Notes: a model not told the origin generated them from the letters alone. A stretch of 48,965 nucleotides of DNA from Lentisphaerae bacterium ADurb.Bin242 (GCA_002069785.1 MWCA01000041.1:1-48965), one strand, 5' to 3'; positions 7,062 to 16,336 are shown, counted from the first letter of the stretch. A program made the numbers and translations.

Positions 7062-7169
7062 ATGGGCAGACAGTATAACAAGGTCCAGAAAAGAGCGCGT
7101 CATAAACGGTATCTGGAAAGAGAGAAAGCCAAAGTCCGGGCGGCAATGAAGCCCGCGAAAAAGAAATAA
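7062..7169 (+). CDS. 35-residue highly basic conserved-type small protein
   Basis: ATG at 7062 behind AAGGAG (7047-7052) encodes a 35-aa protein beginning MGRQYNKVQKRARHKRYLER and ending in a Lys cluster (KPAKKK). About half the residues are Lys or Arg, and the body would be one helix. A good terminator follows within 10 nt, so this is a self-contained transcription unit. A TTGACA lies at 7015-7020, though the -10 is weak. Its composition suggests RNA or ribosome binding; similar tiny proteins occur in PVC-group genomes, as I recall. Function is unknown. Confidence 0.75.
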   Translation: MGRQYNKVQKRARHKRYLEREKAKVRAAMKPAKKK

Positions 7170-7177
7170 AAACGCAA

Positions 7178-7200
7178 GGCGGGAGTTCCCCGCCCTTTTT
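7178..7200 (+). terminator. Terminator of the 35-aa gene
   Basis: GGCGGG (7178-7183), loop AGTTC, CCCGCC (7189-7194), then CTTTTTTGTTG. A GC-rich stem followed by a U tract, 9 nt after the stop codon. Confidence 0.85.
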
Positions 7201-7256
7201 GTTGTGAAAATGGATCGGTCTGGTGAAAATCCGATTCGAAGCGGAAGGTTGAATCC

Positions 7257-8054
7257 ATGGCAAAAATACATCCAACGGCAATCATCGATCCCTCTGCCCG
7301 GCTTGCCGACGACGTGGAAGTCGGTCCCTATTGCATTATCGAGGAAGATGTCGTCCTGGGAGCGGGAACCCGCCTGATCGCGCAATGCTATATCGGTGCC
7401 CATACCACGATGGGCTCGGGCAACACGGTTTTCCCGTTCGCATCCCTGGGAACGGACCCCGAAGACTACGGCTACAAGAATGAAGTGTCCTACACCCGGA
7501 TCGGCAACAACAACCGGTTCCGCGAAGGGGTCACCGTCAACCGGGGCACCATGCCCGGAAGCGCCACGGTCATCGGCGACGGCTGTTTCATGATGGCCAA
7601 TACGCATGTTTCCCACAACTGTACCGTCGGCAACGCCGTGGTCATGGTTCCTTACAGCGGCGTCGCGGGCCACTGCACCGTCGGCAACAACTGCCTGATC
7701 TCCGGACTTTCCGGAATGCACCAGTTCTGCCGCATGGGGCGCCTGGCCGTCCTCAGCGGAGGCTCCCAGATCTCCATGGACCTGGCTCCGTTCATGATCG
7801 GCGACGGGCGCAATGGAGGCGTCCGCGGCTTCAACATCGTCGGCATGCGCCGGAACGGTTTCAAGCCCGAAACGATCCGCGCCGTCAAAGATTTGTACGA
7901 CATCTTCTTCCGTCACGGCCTCAATATGAAAAATGCCATTGAAAAAGCGGAAGCGGAAGTCGAAAAGCTCCCGGAAGTCGTTGAATTTCTCGATTTCATC
8001 AAGACGTCCAAGCGCGGCATCCTGACCGGAGACCGCGGCGGAAGACGCGCCTGA
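7257..8054 (+). CDS. lpxA: Acyl-ACP--UDP-N-acetylglucosamine O-acyltransferase
   Basis: It catalyses the first step of lipid A synthesis: 3-O-acylation of UDP-GlcNAc with a hydroxyacyl-ACP in the cytoplasm. The 265-aa length is standard. The N-terminal two-thirds is a left-handed beta-helix of hexapeptide repeats (HPTAIIDPSARL, VGPYCIIEEDVVLGAG). The catalytic histidine is His120 in NTHVSHNCTVGN (His125 in E. coli). The GMRRNGFKPETIRAVKDLY segment marks the helical C-terminal domain that distinguishes LpxA from LpxD. It shows that the organism makes lipid A. A HAD phosphatase follows 15 nt downstream. Confidence 0.95.
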   Translation: MAKIHPTAIIDPSARLADDVEVGPYCIIEEDVVLGAGTRLIAQCYIGAHTTMGSGNTVFPFASLGTDPEDYGYKNEVSYTRIGNNNRFREGVTVNRGTMPGSATVIGDGCFMMANTHVSHNCTVGNAVVMVPYSGVAGHCTVGNNCLISGLSGMHQFCRMGRLAVLSGGSQISMDLAPFMIGDGRNGGVRGFNIVGMRRNGFKPETIRAVKDLYDIFFRHGLNMKNAIEKAEAEVEKLPEVVEFLDFIKTSKRGILTGDRGGRRA

Positions 8055-8069
8055 CCGGAAAGGCACCTC

Positions 8070-8858
8070 ATGGATTCTCTCAAGGAAAAAACGGCCTTCA
8101 TTTCCGACATGGACGGAGTCCTTTACCACGGGAACAGGCTGCTGCCCGGGGCCAAGGAGTTTGTGAAGTGGCTGACGGATCATCAGAAAAATTTCCTGTT
8201 CCTCACCAACTCCAGCCAACGGACTCCCCGCGAACTGGCGGAAAAACTGTTCCGCCTCGGGATCGAAGCGGATCCTGCGCATTTCTACACCAGCGCCCTG
8301 GCCACGGCGGATTTCATTTCGCGCCAGAAGCCGGGCTGCTCGGCGTTCGTCATCGGAGAAGCGGGACTTTACAATGCCCTGTATGAAAAAGGGATCTCGA
8401 TGAACGACTCCTCTCCGGATTATGTGATCGTCGGGGAAACCAGAACCTACAGCTTCGACCGGATCGAGAAAGCGGTCCAGCTTGTTTTCAAGGGGGCGCG
8501 CCTGATCGGAGCCAATCCGGACATGACCGGTCCGACCGAGAACGGCATCGTGCCGGCCACCGGCTCCCTGATCGCACCCATCGAACTCACCACCGGCACC
8601 AAAGCCTACTTCGTGGGAAAGCCCAATCCCCTGATGATGCGCCGGGCGGTCAAACACCTCAATGCAATGTCCAGGGACACCGTCATCATCGGCGACCGCA
8701 TGGACACGGACATCATTGCGGGAATCGAAGCGGAAGTCGACACCATTCTGGTGCTCAGCGGAGTCACCTCCCTGAACGACCTCCGGAAATTTGCCTATTG
8801 TCCGCGGTACGTCATGCGCGGACTGGATGAACTGGTGGAATACCTCACCCCCCGTTGA
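8070..8858 (+). CDS. HAD-IIA family phosphatase, NagD-like
   Basis: A 262-aa haloacid dehalogenase-superfamily hydrolase that dephosphorylates small phosphorylated metabolites with Mg2+. Motif I is FISDMDGVLY (nucleophile Asp13, acid/base Asp15), motif II is FLTNSS, motif III Lys is in YFVGKPNP and motif IV is GDRMDTDI. The cap position matches class IIA (NagD, phosphoglycolate and nucleotide phosphatases). It lies between lpxA and a Ser/Thr kinase with short spacing, so it is probably co-transcribed. The substrate cannot be assigned. Confidence 0.88.
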   Translation: MDSLKEKTAFISDMDGVLYHGNRLLPGAKEFVKWLTDHQKNFLFLTNSSQRTPRELAEKLFRLGIEADPAHFYTSALATADFISRQKPGCSAFVIGEAGLYNALYEKGISMNDSSPDYVIVGETRTYSFDRIEKAVQLVFKGARLIGANPDMTGPTENGIVPATGSLIAPIELTTGTKAYFVGKPNPLMMRRAVKHLNAMSRDTVIIGDRMDTDIIAGIEAEVDTILVLSGVTSLNDLRKFAYCPRYVMRGLDELVEYLTPR

Positions 8859-8876
8859 GGATGGAAGGATACGGTT

Positions 8877-10355
8877 ATGCGATTTCGCTGTCCATTCTGC
8901 TTTTACGCGGTAACAGTGGACGACTCCGCCCGGGGTTACAAGACTCTGTGCCCGAGCTGTTCCCGGGAGCTGCTCGTGCCCGTTTCGCGGTTTCAGGAGG
9001 GGTGCATCATCGGCGACTTCCTCATCAAGTCCAAGATCGGGGAAGGCGCCATCGGTTCGGTATATCTTGCCACCCAGCTTTCGCTCGAACGCCAGGTGGC
9101 CCTGAAAATCCTCTCGCCGGAATACACTACGACCAAGGGAATCAAGGACTTCCTGAAAGAAGCCCGCGCCGCCGCTTCCCTCAACCACATCAACCTGGTC
9201 CAGTCCTACGCCATCGGCGAAGAAGACAACATCTGCTACATGGCCATGACGTATATTTCCGGCGGAAGCGTGAAAGACCGGATTCTCCGGGAAAAGAAAC
9301 TGCCGGTCGACGAATCCCTTCACATCATCCAGCAGGCGGCGGAAGCGCTCCACTATGTCTGGCAGGAAAAGGGAATCGTCCACCGGGACGTGAAGCCGGA
9401 CAACATCATGATCACCGGGGAAGGCATTGTCAAGCTGACCGACCTCGGGCTTGCCATCCACGCCACCGAATGGCGGGAGGACTCGGATATTTCCGGAAGC
9501 CCCTCCTACATGAGTCCCGAACTCTTCACGGGGAGCAAGCCCGACACCCGCTGCGACATCTACTCCCTCGGCGTCACGCTCTACCAGATGCTGAGCGGAA
9601 AACTTCCTTTCGAAGCCCGTTCCATCCGGAGCCTCGCCTACCAGCACATGGAGGAAGATGCACCGTCGCTGGACCGCACGGACCCCGAAATCCCGGCGCC
9701 CGTGGCCAGGCTCGTCAAAAAAATGATGACCAAAAACCCGAATGACCGGTATCAGAACATGGACGAGCTTCTCCGGGACATCTGGAGCCTCCGGCAGACC
9801 ACCGCACCGGACCGGACCCTCGTCCCCGACGTGCATACCGTGTCGGTGCGGCGCCTGGACTATGACATCCAGAAAGAATCCATTCATGCGAAGACGACCG
9901 TCCGCAAACTGGAAAACGAAATCCGGGAACGCCGCAAATTCGTGCGGATCCTCGTGCTGATGATCCCCATCGCCGTCATGCTGGCCATCATCACCACCCT
10001 TTACTGGTACGGCAACACGCCCGTGGAAACTTCCGCGGAAAGCCGCCTCGCCCAGAAGATCGCCGTCTTCTCCCGGTTCGCGAAGGACGAAACCATCCCG
10101 ATGAAAATCATTCGCGAGGAAGGGGAGAAAATCATCGCCGAATTCGGAGCCCCGCACAACAAGACGCAGACGCTCATGCTGGAAAGCATCCATGCCCGGA
10201 TCAACGCCGCCGCCCTCCGCCGGACGGAAATCGAAAACCGGAACCTCCTCAACGCGCTCCGCGCCGCCCGCTCGGAAAATGCAAAGTTGCGTTCGGAACT
10301 GGAACTGCTGCACCGGCAGCGTCTTTCCCGGGAACGTTCTTCCCGGGACCGCTAA
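8877..10355 (+). CDS. Membrane Ser/Thr protein kinase with N-terminal zinc ribbon
   Basis: 492 aa. Residues 1-32 carry CPFC (5-8) and CPSC (25-28), a zinc ribbon. A complete Hanks-type kinase domain follows (about 45-305): glycine loop GEGAIGSV (55-62), Lys77 in VALK, HRDVKPDN (169-176), DLG in place of DFG (189-191) and SPE (213-215). All catalytic residues are present, so it should be active. A single transmembrane helix lies at about 358-377, with a coiled-coil-rich extracytoplasmic tail to the end. This zinc ribbon plus kinase plus TM layout is seen in PVC bacteria. The target is unknown; nearby genes give no clear partner. Confidence 0.88.
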   Translation: MRFRCPFCFYAVTVDDSARGYKTLCPSCSRELLVPVSRFQEGCIIGDFLIKSKIGEGAIGSVYLATQLSLERQVALKILSPEYTTTKGIKDFLKEARAAASLNHINLVQSYAIGEEDNICYMAMTYISGGSVKDRILREKKLPVDESLHIIQQAAEALHYVWQEKGIVHRDVKPDNIMITGEGIVKLTDLGLAIHATEWREDSDISGSPSYMSPELFTGSKPDTRCDIYSLGVTLYQMLSGKLPFEARSIRSLAYQHMEEDAPSLDRTDPEIPAPVARLVKKMMTKNPNDRYQNMDELLRDIWSLRQTTAPDRTLVPDVHTVSVRRLDYDIQKESIHAKTTVRKLENEIRERRKFVRILVLMIPIAVMLAIITTLYWYGNTPVETSAESRLAQKIAVFSRFAKDETIPMKIIREEGEKIIAEFGAPHNKTQTLMLESIHARINAAALRRTEIENRNLLNALRAARSENAKLRSELELLHRQRLSRERSSRDR

Positions 10356-10381
10356 CCCGCTTCAAAAAAAGGCCATCCTCC

Positions 10382-11236
10382 ATGAAAAAAGCTGTTTTCC
10401 TGATTTATTCCAACGACCGGAAGGGATTGCTTTCCGGGATCTCCACCTTTTTTTATCAGAAAGGGTTCAACATCCTTCACTGCCAGCAGTATACGGACAA
10501 CTGCGAGAACCGCTACTTCATGCGGGTCTGTCTCGACATCACGGACATGCCGGTCACCCGGAAAAACCTGGAAGATTCCTTTGCCGTGTTCGCGTCGACG
10601 CTGAATCTTCAGTTCAGCGTCCATTACTCCGACCGTCCGCAGCGGGTCGCCATCCTGGTTTCCAGGGCGTCGCACTGTCTGTACGATCTGCTGGCCCATG
10701 CCCAGGACGAAAAGGACCTTCTCTGCGAAATCCCGCTGATCATCAGCAACCATCCGGTGCTGGAAGATGTCGCCGCAAAATTCCGCGTCCCCTTCTACTG
10801 TTTTCCGGTCGGGAAGGACAAGCCTGCGCAGGAACAGCCGGTCATCGAACTGCTTCACCGCCATCATATCGACCTGGTGGTGCTCGCCCGCTACATGCAG
10901 ATCCTTTCCGGTGAATTCATCCGGGAATTTCCCAGCCGCATCATCAACATCCATCATGCGTTTCTCCCGGCTTTCCAGGGAAGGAACCCATACGAACGCG
11001 CCTGGGAGCGGGGCGTCAAAATGATCGGAGCCACCGCCCATTACGCAACCGCCGTCCTCGACGAAGGCCCCATCATCGAACAGGACGTGGAGCGCATCAC
11101 CCACGAGGCCGAACCGGCGGACCTCAAGCAGATCGGCAAGGATATCGAACGAAGGGTCCTGACGCGCGCGGTCCGGGCGCACCTGGAACACCGGATCATC
11201 CTGTCCGGCCGCCGCACCATCGTCTTTTCCAAATAA
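10382..11236 (+). CDS. purU: Formyltetrahydrofolate deformylase
   Basis: It hydrolyses 10-formyl-THF to formate and THF, balancing one-carbon pools and supplying formate to purine synthesis. The 284 aa fit the family. The N-terminal ACT regulatory domain (about 1-80; YSNDRKGLLSGISTFF) is followed by a formyltransferase-fold domain with Asn189 and His191 in IINIHHAFLPAFQG and the catalytic Asp227 in VLDEGPIIEQD. The ACT domain separates it from PurN. It starts 26 nt after the kinase gene. Its folate product pool also feeds panB downstream. Confidence 0.93.
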   Translation: MKKAVFLIYSNDRKGLLSGISTFFYQKGFNILHCQQYTDNCENRYFMRVCLDITDMPVTRKNLEDSFAVFASTLNLQFSVHYSDRPQRVAILVSRASHCLYDLLAHAQDEKDLLCEIPLIISNHPVLEDVAAKFRVPFYCFPVGKDKPAQEQPVIELLHRHHIDLVVLARYMQILSGEFIREFPSRIINIHHAFLPAFQGRNPYERAWERGVKMIGATAHYATAVLDEGPIIEQDVERITHEAEPADLKQIGKDIERRVLTRAVRAHLEHRIILSGRRTIVFSK

Positions 11237-11328
11237 ACCGGCGGAATCTTTCCGGAAAAAATGGAAATGCCGGAAAAGGATGATATTTTAAACAAACGGA
11301 ACCTTTCAACTGAAAAGAATGGAGTCTT

Positions 11329-12135
11329 ATGGGTACCGGAAAAAAACCATCGGTCACACACTTCCGCAAGATGAAGCAGGAAGGCAGGCGCATCGTCATG
11401 CTGACCGCCTATGACGCTCCCACCGCCGCGTTGGCGCACGAGTGCGGGATCGATATTCTGCTGGTCGGGGATTCCCTCGGCATGGCCGTGCTCGGATACC
11501 AGAGCACCCTCCAGGTGACGCTCGAACAGTCGCTCCATCACTGCGCGGCGGTCCGGCGCGGAGCCCCCGACGCATTCGTCATCGGGGACATGCCTTTCAT
11601 GACCTGCCACTCCGGCGAACGCGACGCCCTCCTCCATGCGGCCCGCTACCTCCAGGAAGCGCAATGCGACGCGGTCAAGATCGAAGGCGACGCCGCACTG
11701 GCGCCCACGGTCGAGCGGATGGTCCACGCCGGAATCCCGGTCATGGGACACGTCGGACTCCTTCCCCAGCACATCAAGACCGCCGGAGGGTACCGGATCT
11801 CCGGCAAGACCGAAGAAACCGCCGAACAGATTCTCCGCGACGCCAAAGCCATGGAAGAGGCCGGCGCCTTCGCGCTGGTCCTGGAATGCATGCCCGCCGC
11901 GCTGGCGCAGCGCCTCACGAACGAACTTTCCATTCCGACCCTCGGAATCGGAGCGGGCCCCCACTGCTCCGGACAAGTCCAGGTGATGCACGACCTGCTG
12001 GGCTTTTTCAGCGGATTCAAGCCGAAGCATGCCAAACAGTATGCCGACCTGTCCGCCGTCATCCGGAAGGCGTTCACGGAATATGCGGAGGAAGTCCGGA
12101 ACGGCGCGTTTCCCTCGGAAGAACACTCCTTCTGA
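11329..12135 (+). CDS. panB: 3-methyl-2-oxobutanoate hydroxymethyltransferase
   Basis: First committed step of pantothenate synthesis: methylene-THF plus 2-oxoisovalerate to ketopantoate. 268 aa, a TIM barrel. Family motifs: MLTAYDA, LLVGDSLGMAVLGY with Mg ligand Asp48, VIGDMPF with Asp87, HVGLLPQ, and LVLECMP with the catalytic Glu. It follows purU by 92 nt with its own AT-rich spacer, so it may have its own promoter. No panC or panD is in the window. Confidence 0.95.
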   Translation: MGTGKKPSVTHFRKMKQEGRRIVMLTAYDAPTAALAHECGIDILLVGDSLGMAVLGYQSTLQVTLEQSLHHCAAVRRGAPDAFVIGDMPFMTCHSGERDALLHAARYLQEAQCDAVKIEGDAALAPTVERMVHAGIPVMGHVGLLPQHIKTAGGYRISGKTEETAEQILRDAKAMEEAGAFALVLECMPAALAQRLTNELSIPTLGIGAGPHCSGQVQVMHDLLGFFSGFKPKHAKQYADLSAVIRKAFTEYAEEVRNGAFPSEEHSF

Positions 12136-12263
12136 AAAAAACGGAAACGGACTTTTTTCCGCAGCCGTACGAAATTCCTCCGAAACCCCGGCTTGAAATC
12201 TTTCTCCTCAGATGATATGTTTTCAAATTTCAGAAAAAATGAGGAGAAGAAGAGGAGAATGAG

Positions 12264-14219
12264 ATGAAGATCGGAATATTTTTTCATGCGGCGCTTCTGG
12301 CTCTGCTCGCCGGATGCACCACCCTCCCGGACGTCGAGGTTCCCGCGCTGGAAAACGAATTGAACGAAGTCCTTGCGAGAATCGAAAAAGCCACGTATCC
12401 GCAAGGGAAACCGGAGAACATCAAAAGTATGTCCATGGTTGCGGCCATGTCTCTTGAAGAACAGGAAATTCATATCCGAAGCAGACACTGGTGTAAATAT
12501 CCGGATCAATCCAGGGCGGAATTTCAGATGCCGGGCCAGCCGCCAACCATAATGATCATCAACGGAAAACGCGGCTGGAAAATCGTCGAGGGACTCGGAA
12601 TCACGGAGCTGGACCGGGAGGAGGTCATGGCTGAACTGCTTTCCATCCGGGAAAGCAATCCCTCGCTGGGCATGAGACAATGCTATGCGCGGCTGGTCCT
12701 CGACTCAAAACTCCATGACGTCCGGGGAAATTCCTGCCGCCGGATCGTGGCCTACCCGCCGGACTGGATGAACTTCCCGCCCGTCGAATGGTTTTTCGAC
12801 ACGAAGACATTTCTGGCCCGGCGGTATATCAAGATTCTCAAAAGCACTTTCGGTTCCATGAAAATCCAGGCGGACATTCTGGAATACAAGCTGGTGGACG
12901 GAATCATGGTGGACACCAGCAGCATCCTGAAGACGCCGATTTTCTCCCTGCGCATGAAAGTCCTGAATTACAAGTTCAACGCGGAGATTCCGGACAGCCT
13001 GTTCTTCCCTCCGGGCGAGGAGGAGCAGCTCCGCCGGGAATTCCGTTCGGAGGAGATACTGGACCAGATGTTTGAAAAGGTCGCCCAGTATCATCCCGAT
13101 CCGGAATTCGCTTCGAAAAACCGGAAATACTGCGAACGCCGCCGGAAACAGATTCTCGCCGCCAGAAACGACACGGAACTCGCGCTTCAGCTGAACAAGC
13201 TGCTGGAAGATTTCGGCGACAGCCACATGACCCTCTTTCCGCCGCTCCGGGACTCCGCCGCGGAAGCTGAAAAAGTATTGTCCGCGCCGGACGGCGGAAC
13301 CGCCGACACGGATGCCGGGATCGATGTGGTCGAATCGAACGGGAAAGTCCTGGTGCTGCGGGTCCGCAAAGGGTCTCCCGCGGAGAAGGCCGGAGTGAAG
13401 CCCGGCATGGAAATCCTGGAGATCGGGAATCTGCCCCTGCTCCCTTCCGACCTGCCGAACCACCGCCGCTGGGCGATCCTTGCGCCCGACTTGTTGTCGC
13501 TCACCGCAAAGGACGGAAAAATCAAGCTGCGGGCGCGCACGAAGAAAGAAGTGTTTCTGTTTGAATTCGCCCCGGTTCCCTCCGAAAAAAGCAGCACGCT
13601 CCTCGGGAACATTCTCCTCCGGGGAGGTTACTATTCGGAATTGCGTCCCGATCAGATCGCCTATATTCACTTCACCGTTTTTTCCAGCGACATCATGAAA
13701 AAAGTCCGGCTGGACATCCTGGGCAAATTCAAGGATGCGCGCGGGCTGATTCTGGACCTGCGCGGCAATGTCGGCGGCACGCTGGACAGCATCGGATGGC
13801 TGGCAGGCTGGACCACTCCGCAGAAGATCCGGTTCGGAACCATGGCTTTCAAAGGGGGCGAAATCCGGCTGGTTTCCAGTCCGCAGACACAATGCTTCAA
13901 GGGGCCGCTGGCGGTGATCATCGATAACAATTCCTACAGTTCCGCAGAAATTTTCGCCGCCGGAATCCAGGACGCCGGAGCGGGACGCATCTTCGGGACC
14001 CGCTCCGCGGGACAGTGCCTTCCCTCCACCGTCATCCGCCTGAAATATGGTTTCCGGCTTCAAACCGTCACCGGGGATGAACGGCGGGAATCCGGCAAGC
14101 GGATCGAAAAGCAGGGGGTCACTCCGGATACAATCGCAAGCGCCGACGCCGAAGGCCTTCTGCACGGGGATGACATCCCGGTGGAACGCGCGGCGGACTG
14201 CCTCCTCCGGAAAAAATGA
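12264..14219 (+). CDS. S41 family lipoprotein peptidase with PDZ domain
   Basis: 651 aa. A signal peptide with lipobox LLAGC puts Cys18 at the mature N-terminus, so the protein is lipid-anchored in the envelope. About 30-260 resembles a LolA/outer-membrane-lipoprotein-sorting type beta fold (MIINGKRGWKIVEG). A PDZ domain lies around 350-395 (GSPAEKAGVKPGMEILEIG). The C-terminal S41 tail-protease domain has LILDLRGNVGGTLDS and NNSYSSAEIFAAG (Ser559/560). The FGTRSAGQ segment lacks the lysine of CtpA-type Ser/Lys dyads, so catalysis may follow the tricorn-like S41B scheme. It is convergent with the ABC exporter. Confidence 0.82.
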   Translation: MKIGIFFHAALLALLAGCTTLPDVEVPALENELNEVLARIEKATYPQGKPENIKSMSMVAAMSLEEQEIHIRSRHWCKYPDQSRAEFQMPGQPPTIMIINGKRGWKIVEGLGITELDREEVMAELLSIRESNPSLGMRQCYARLVLDSKLHDVRGNSCRRIVAYPPDWMNFPPVEWFFDTKTFLARRYIKILKSTFGSMKIQADILEYKLVDGIMVDTSSILKTPIFSLRMKVLNYKFNAEIPDSLFFPPGEEEQLRREFRSEEILDQMFEKVAQYHPDPEFASKNRKYCERRRKQILAARNDTELALQLNKLLEDFGDSHMTLFPPLRDSAAEAEKVLSAPDGGTADTDAGIDVVESNGKVLVLRVRKGSPAEKAGVKPGMEILEIGNLPLLPSDLPNHRRWAILAPDLLSLTAKDGKIKLRARTKKEVFLFEFAPVPSEKSSTLLGNILLRGGYYSELRPDQIAYIHFTVFSSDIMKKVRLDILGKFKDARGLILDLRGNVGGTLDSIGWLAGWTTPQKIRFGTMAFKGGEIRLVSSPQTQCFKGPLAVIIDNNSYSSAEIFAAGIQDAGAGRIFGTRSAGQCLPSTVIRLKYGFRLQTVTGDERRESGKRIEKQGVTPDTIASADAEGLLHGDDIPVERAADCLLRKK

Positions 14220-14246
14220 CTTCCGCCCCGGTCCGGCGGGGCAAGG

Positions 14247-16292
14247 TTACCGATCGTTCTTTCCGAACTGGGTGTCGTGGAGCTTCCGGTATTTGCCGTT
14301 CAGCGCCATGAGTTCGTCGTGCGTGCCCGACTCGATGATATGCCCCTTGTCGAGGACGATGATCCGGTTGGCGTTCTTGATGGTGCTCAGGCGGTGCGCG
14401 ATGGCGAAGACCGTGCGGTTGGCCATCACCCGCGTGAGGGCGTCCTGAACCAGCTTCTCCGTCACGGTGTCCAGTGCGCTGGTGGCTTCGTCGAGGATCA
14501 GGATGGGAGGATTCCGAAGGATCGCCCGGGCAATGGAGACGCGCTGCTTCTCGCCGCCGCTGAGGAGAAATCCTTTTTCGCCGACCACGGTGTCGTATCC
14601 TTTTTCATGGCGTCCGTCGGTGATGAACAGATGCGCGTTGGCCTGTTTCGCAGCCTCGACGATCCGTTCCCGGGAGGCGTCGGGCACGCCGTAGGCAATG
14701 TTGTTGGCGATGGTGTCGTTGAAGAGCGCGGCGTCCTGGGAGACGATCCCGATCTGGTCGCGGAGGGACGCCACCTGGATATCGCGCACGTCGATGCCGT
14801 CGATCAGCACACGGCCGTCATTGACATCGTAGAACCGGGCGATCAGGTTGGCGATGGTGGTCTTGCCCGAGCCGGTTTCCCCGACCACCGCGACAACATG
14901 CCCTTTGGGAATGGTCAGGTTGATGCGGTCCAGAATTTTCCGCTGTTCGTAGGCGAAAGTGACGTTTTCAAACGTGATGCGGTCGTGGAAGCTTTTCAGG
15001 ACGACGGCGTCCTTTTTCTCCGTCAGGCTGGAATCGATGTCCAGCAGCTGGAAGTAACGGTCCGCCGCCGCCATGCTCCGCTGGACGTTGGAAAAGACTT
15101 TCGCCAGGGCCTTGATCGGCGCATATGCCAGGAAACAGGGCGCCAGAAGCTGCACCAGTTCCGTCAGCGTGACGCCCTGGCTGTAACTGAACACGAAGAA
15201 GACCAGCGTCGAGGAAACGGCCACCACTTCCATGAGCGGAGGCATGAAAAGCTGCTGTTTCAGGGCGCGGACCACGGAATTGAAATACCGGGTGTTGATG
15301 CTCCCGAATTTCTCCACCTCCCGCTGTTCCGCATGATAGGCCTTGACGACGATGATTCCGGAGAGGACTTCGTGCATCCGCTGGACGACTTCCGCGATCT
15401 GCTGGAAGGATTTCCGGTAAATCTTGCGGATCCGGCGGCTGATCACGATGACCGGCAGCATGCAGAACGGAAGCCCGATGAAAAGAATGACCGGGAGCAG
15501 CCAGTTGTTATACTTGAAACTGGCCAGCAGAATCGCCAGGACACAGGCAAGGATCTCCAGCGGACAGCGGGTGGCGTCCGCGATCGAGTTGGCCACGGCG
15601 GCCTCCATGGCGGCGGTGTCGTTGGTGGTCCGGGAGATCATCTGCCCGATGTCCACCTTGCCGAAGAAACGCATGGACTGGCTCATGAGATGCCGGAAGG
15701 CCTCATAGCGCAGGTCCATCACCACCCGCGTGCCGACCCAGCGGGTATAATAATGGTTCACGAAGATGAAGATGTTCCGCAGAATCCAGATCAGGACGAA
15801 TCCGATCGCAAACAGGGAGAAGAACTGCCAAGTCATTTTCCCGGCGCTGTTTTCGGCCGGAAGGGTGAATATCTTCCATCCGAAGGCGTTCAGGACCACA
15901 TCCCCTTTCACATAGAGGAGGCTCGCTTTCCAGGAGGCGGGGACGATATTCCGGATCTGCCGGTCCGCTTTTTCGATCTTCTTCTGAAGCTCGCCGCGGT
16001 TGTCCTGGGTCTCCAGAATGATCGTGACGGCCTTCTCTTTGTCGGGCAGGGTCATGCCGGGGGTTTCCACGGCGCGGACGATCTTCGCGGCGGTGCGGCC
16101 GGTCCCCTCCGCGGTTTCCGTCCGGCTATTTTCAACCCCTTTCACAAGATGCGGGAGCATCAGGAGTCCCCCCAGAAGCGAGCCGCCTGCAAGGAATCCG
16201 GCCAGGATTCCGACGGCCAGGCGCCATTTATACGGTTTTGCGTAGGCAATCAGGCGCCAGTAGGTGGCCAGCGTTGGTTTTGTATGAGACAT
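14247..16292 (-). CDS. MsbA-like ABC exporter, fused permease and ATPase
   Basis: A 681-aa half-transporter that works as a homodimer in the inner membrane, likely flipping lipid A-core or another lipid. The transmembrane domain covers about 20-405. Between the first and second helices (about 50-153) lies a roughly 100-residue polar extracytoplasmic insertion absent from E. coli MsbA. The ATPase has Walker A GETGSGKT (471-478), signature LSGGE (577-581), Walker B ILILDE (597-602) and switch His633. A near-consensus promoter and a palindrome precede it. With lpxA in the window an LPS role is plausible, but other lipid or drug exporters of this family look the same. Confidence 0.85.
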   Translation of the reverse strand: MSHTKPTLATYWRLIAYAKPYKWRLAVGILAGFLAGGSLLGGLLMLPHLVKGVENSRTETAEGTGRTAAKIVRAVETPGMTLPDKEKAVTIILETQDNRGELQKKIEKADRQIRNIVPASWKASLLYVKGDVVLNAFGWKIFTLPAENSAGKMTWQFFSLFAIGFVLIWILRNIFIFVNHYYTRWVGTRVVMDLRYEAFRHLMSQSMRFFGKVDIGQMISRTTNDTAAMEAAVANSIADATRCPLEILACVLAILLASFKYNNWLLPVILFIGLPFCMLPVIVISRRIRKIYRKSFQQIAEVVQRMHEVLSGIIVVKAYHAEQREVEKFGSINTRYFNSVVRALKQQLFMPPLMEVVAVSSTLVFFVFSYSQGVTLTELVQLLAPCFLAYAPIKALAKVFSNVQRSMAAADRYFQLLDIDSSLTEKKDAVVLKSFHDRITFENVTFAYEQRKILDRINLTIPKGHVVAVVGETGSGKTTIANLIARFYDVNDGRVLIDGIDVRDIQVASLRDQIGIVSQDAALFNDTIANNIAYGVPDASRERIVEAAKQANAHLFITDGRHEKGYDTVVGEKGFLLSGGEKQRVSIARAILRNPPILILDEATSALDTVTEKLVQDALTRVMANRTVFAIAHRLSTIKNANRIIVLDKGHIIESGTHDELMALNGKYRKLHDTQFGKNDR

Positions 16293-16336
16293 TCAATCAT
16301 CCTGATCCGCAAAGCGGAAACGTTTTTCTTTACTTC

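Noticed and set aside
7044..10313. Minus-strand open frame of 1089 codons
   Set aside because: It lies opposite lpxA, the HAD phosphatase and the kinase, all with clear motifs; its product is a low-complexity Asp/Gly/Arg/Phe/His mix typical of antisense of GC-rich genes.
12705..14165. Minus-strand frame opposite the S41 gene
   Set aside because: Shadow of the lipoprotein protease, which has a signal peptide, PDZ and S41 motifs.
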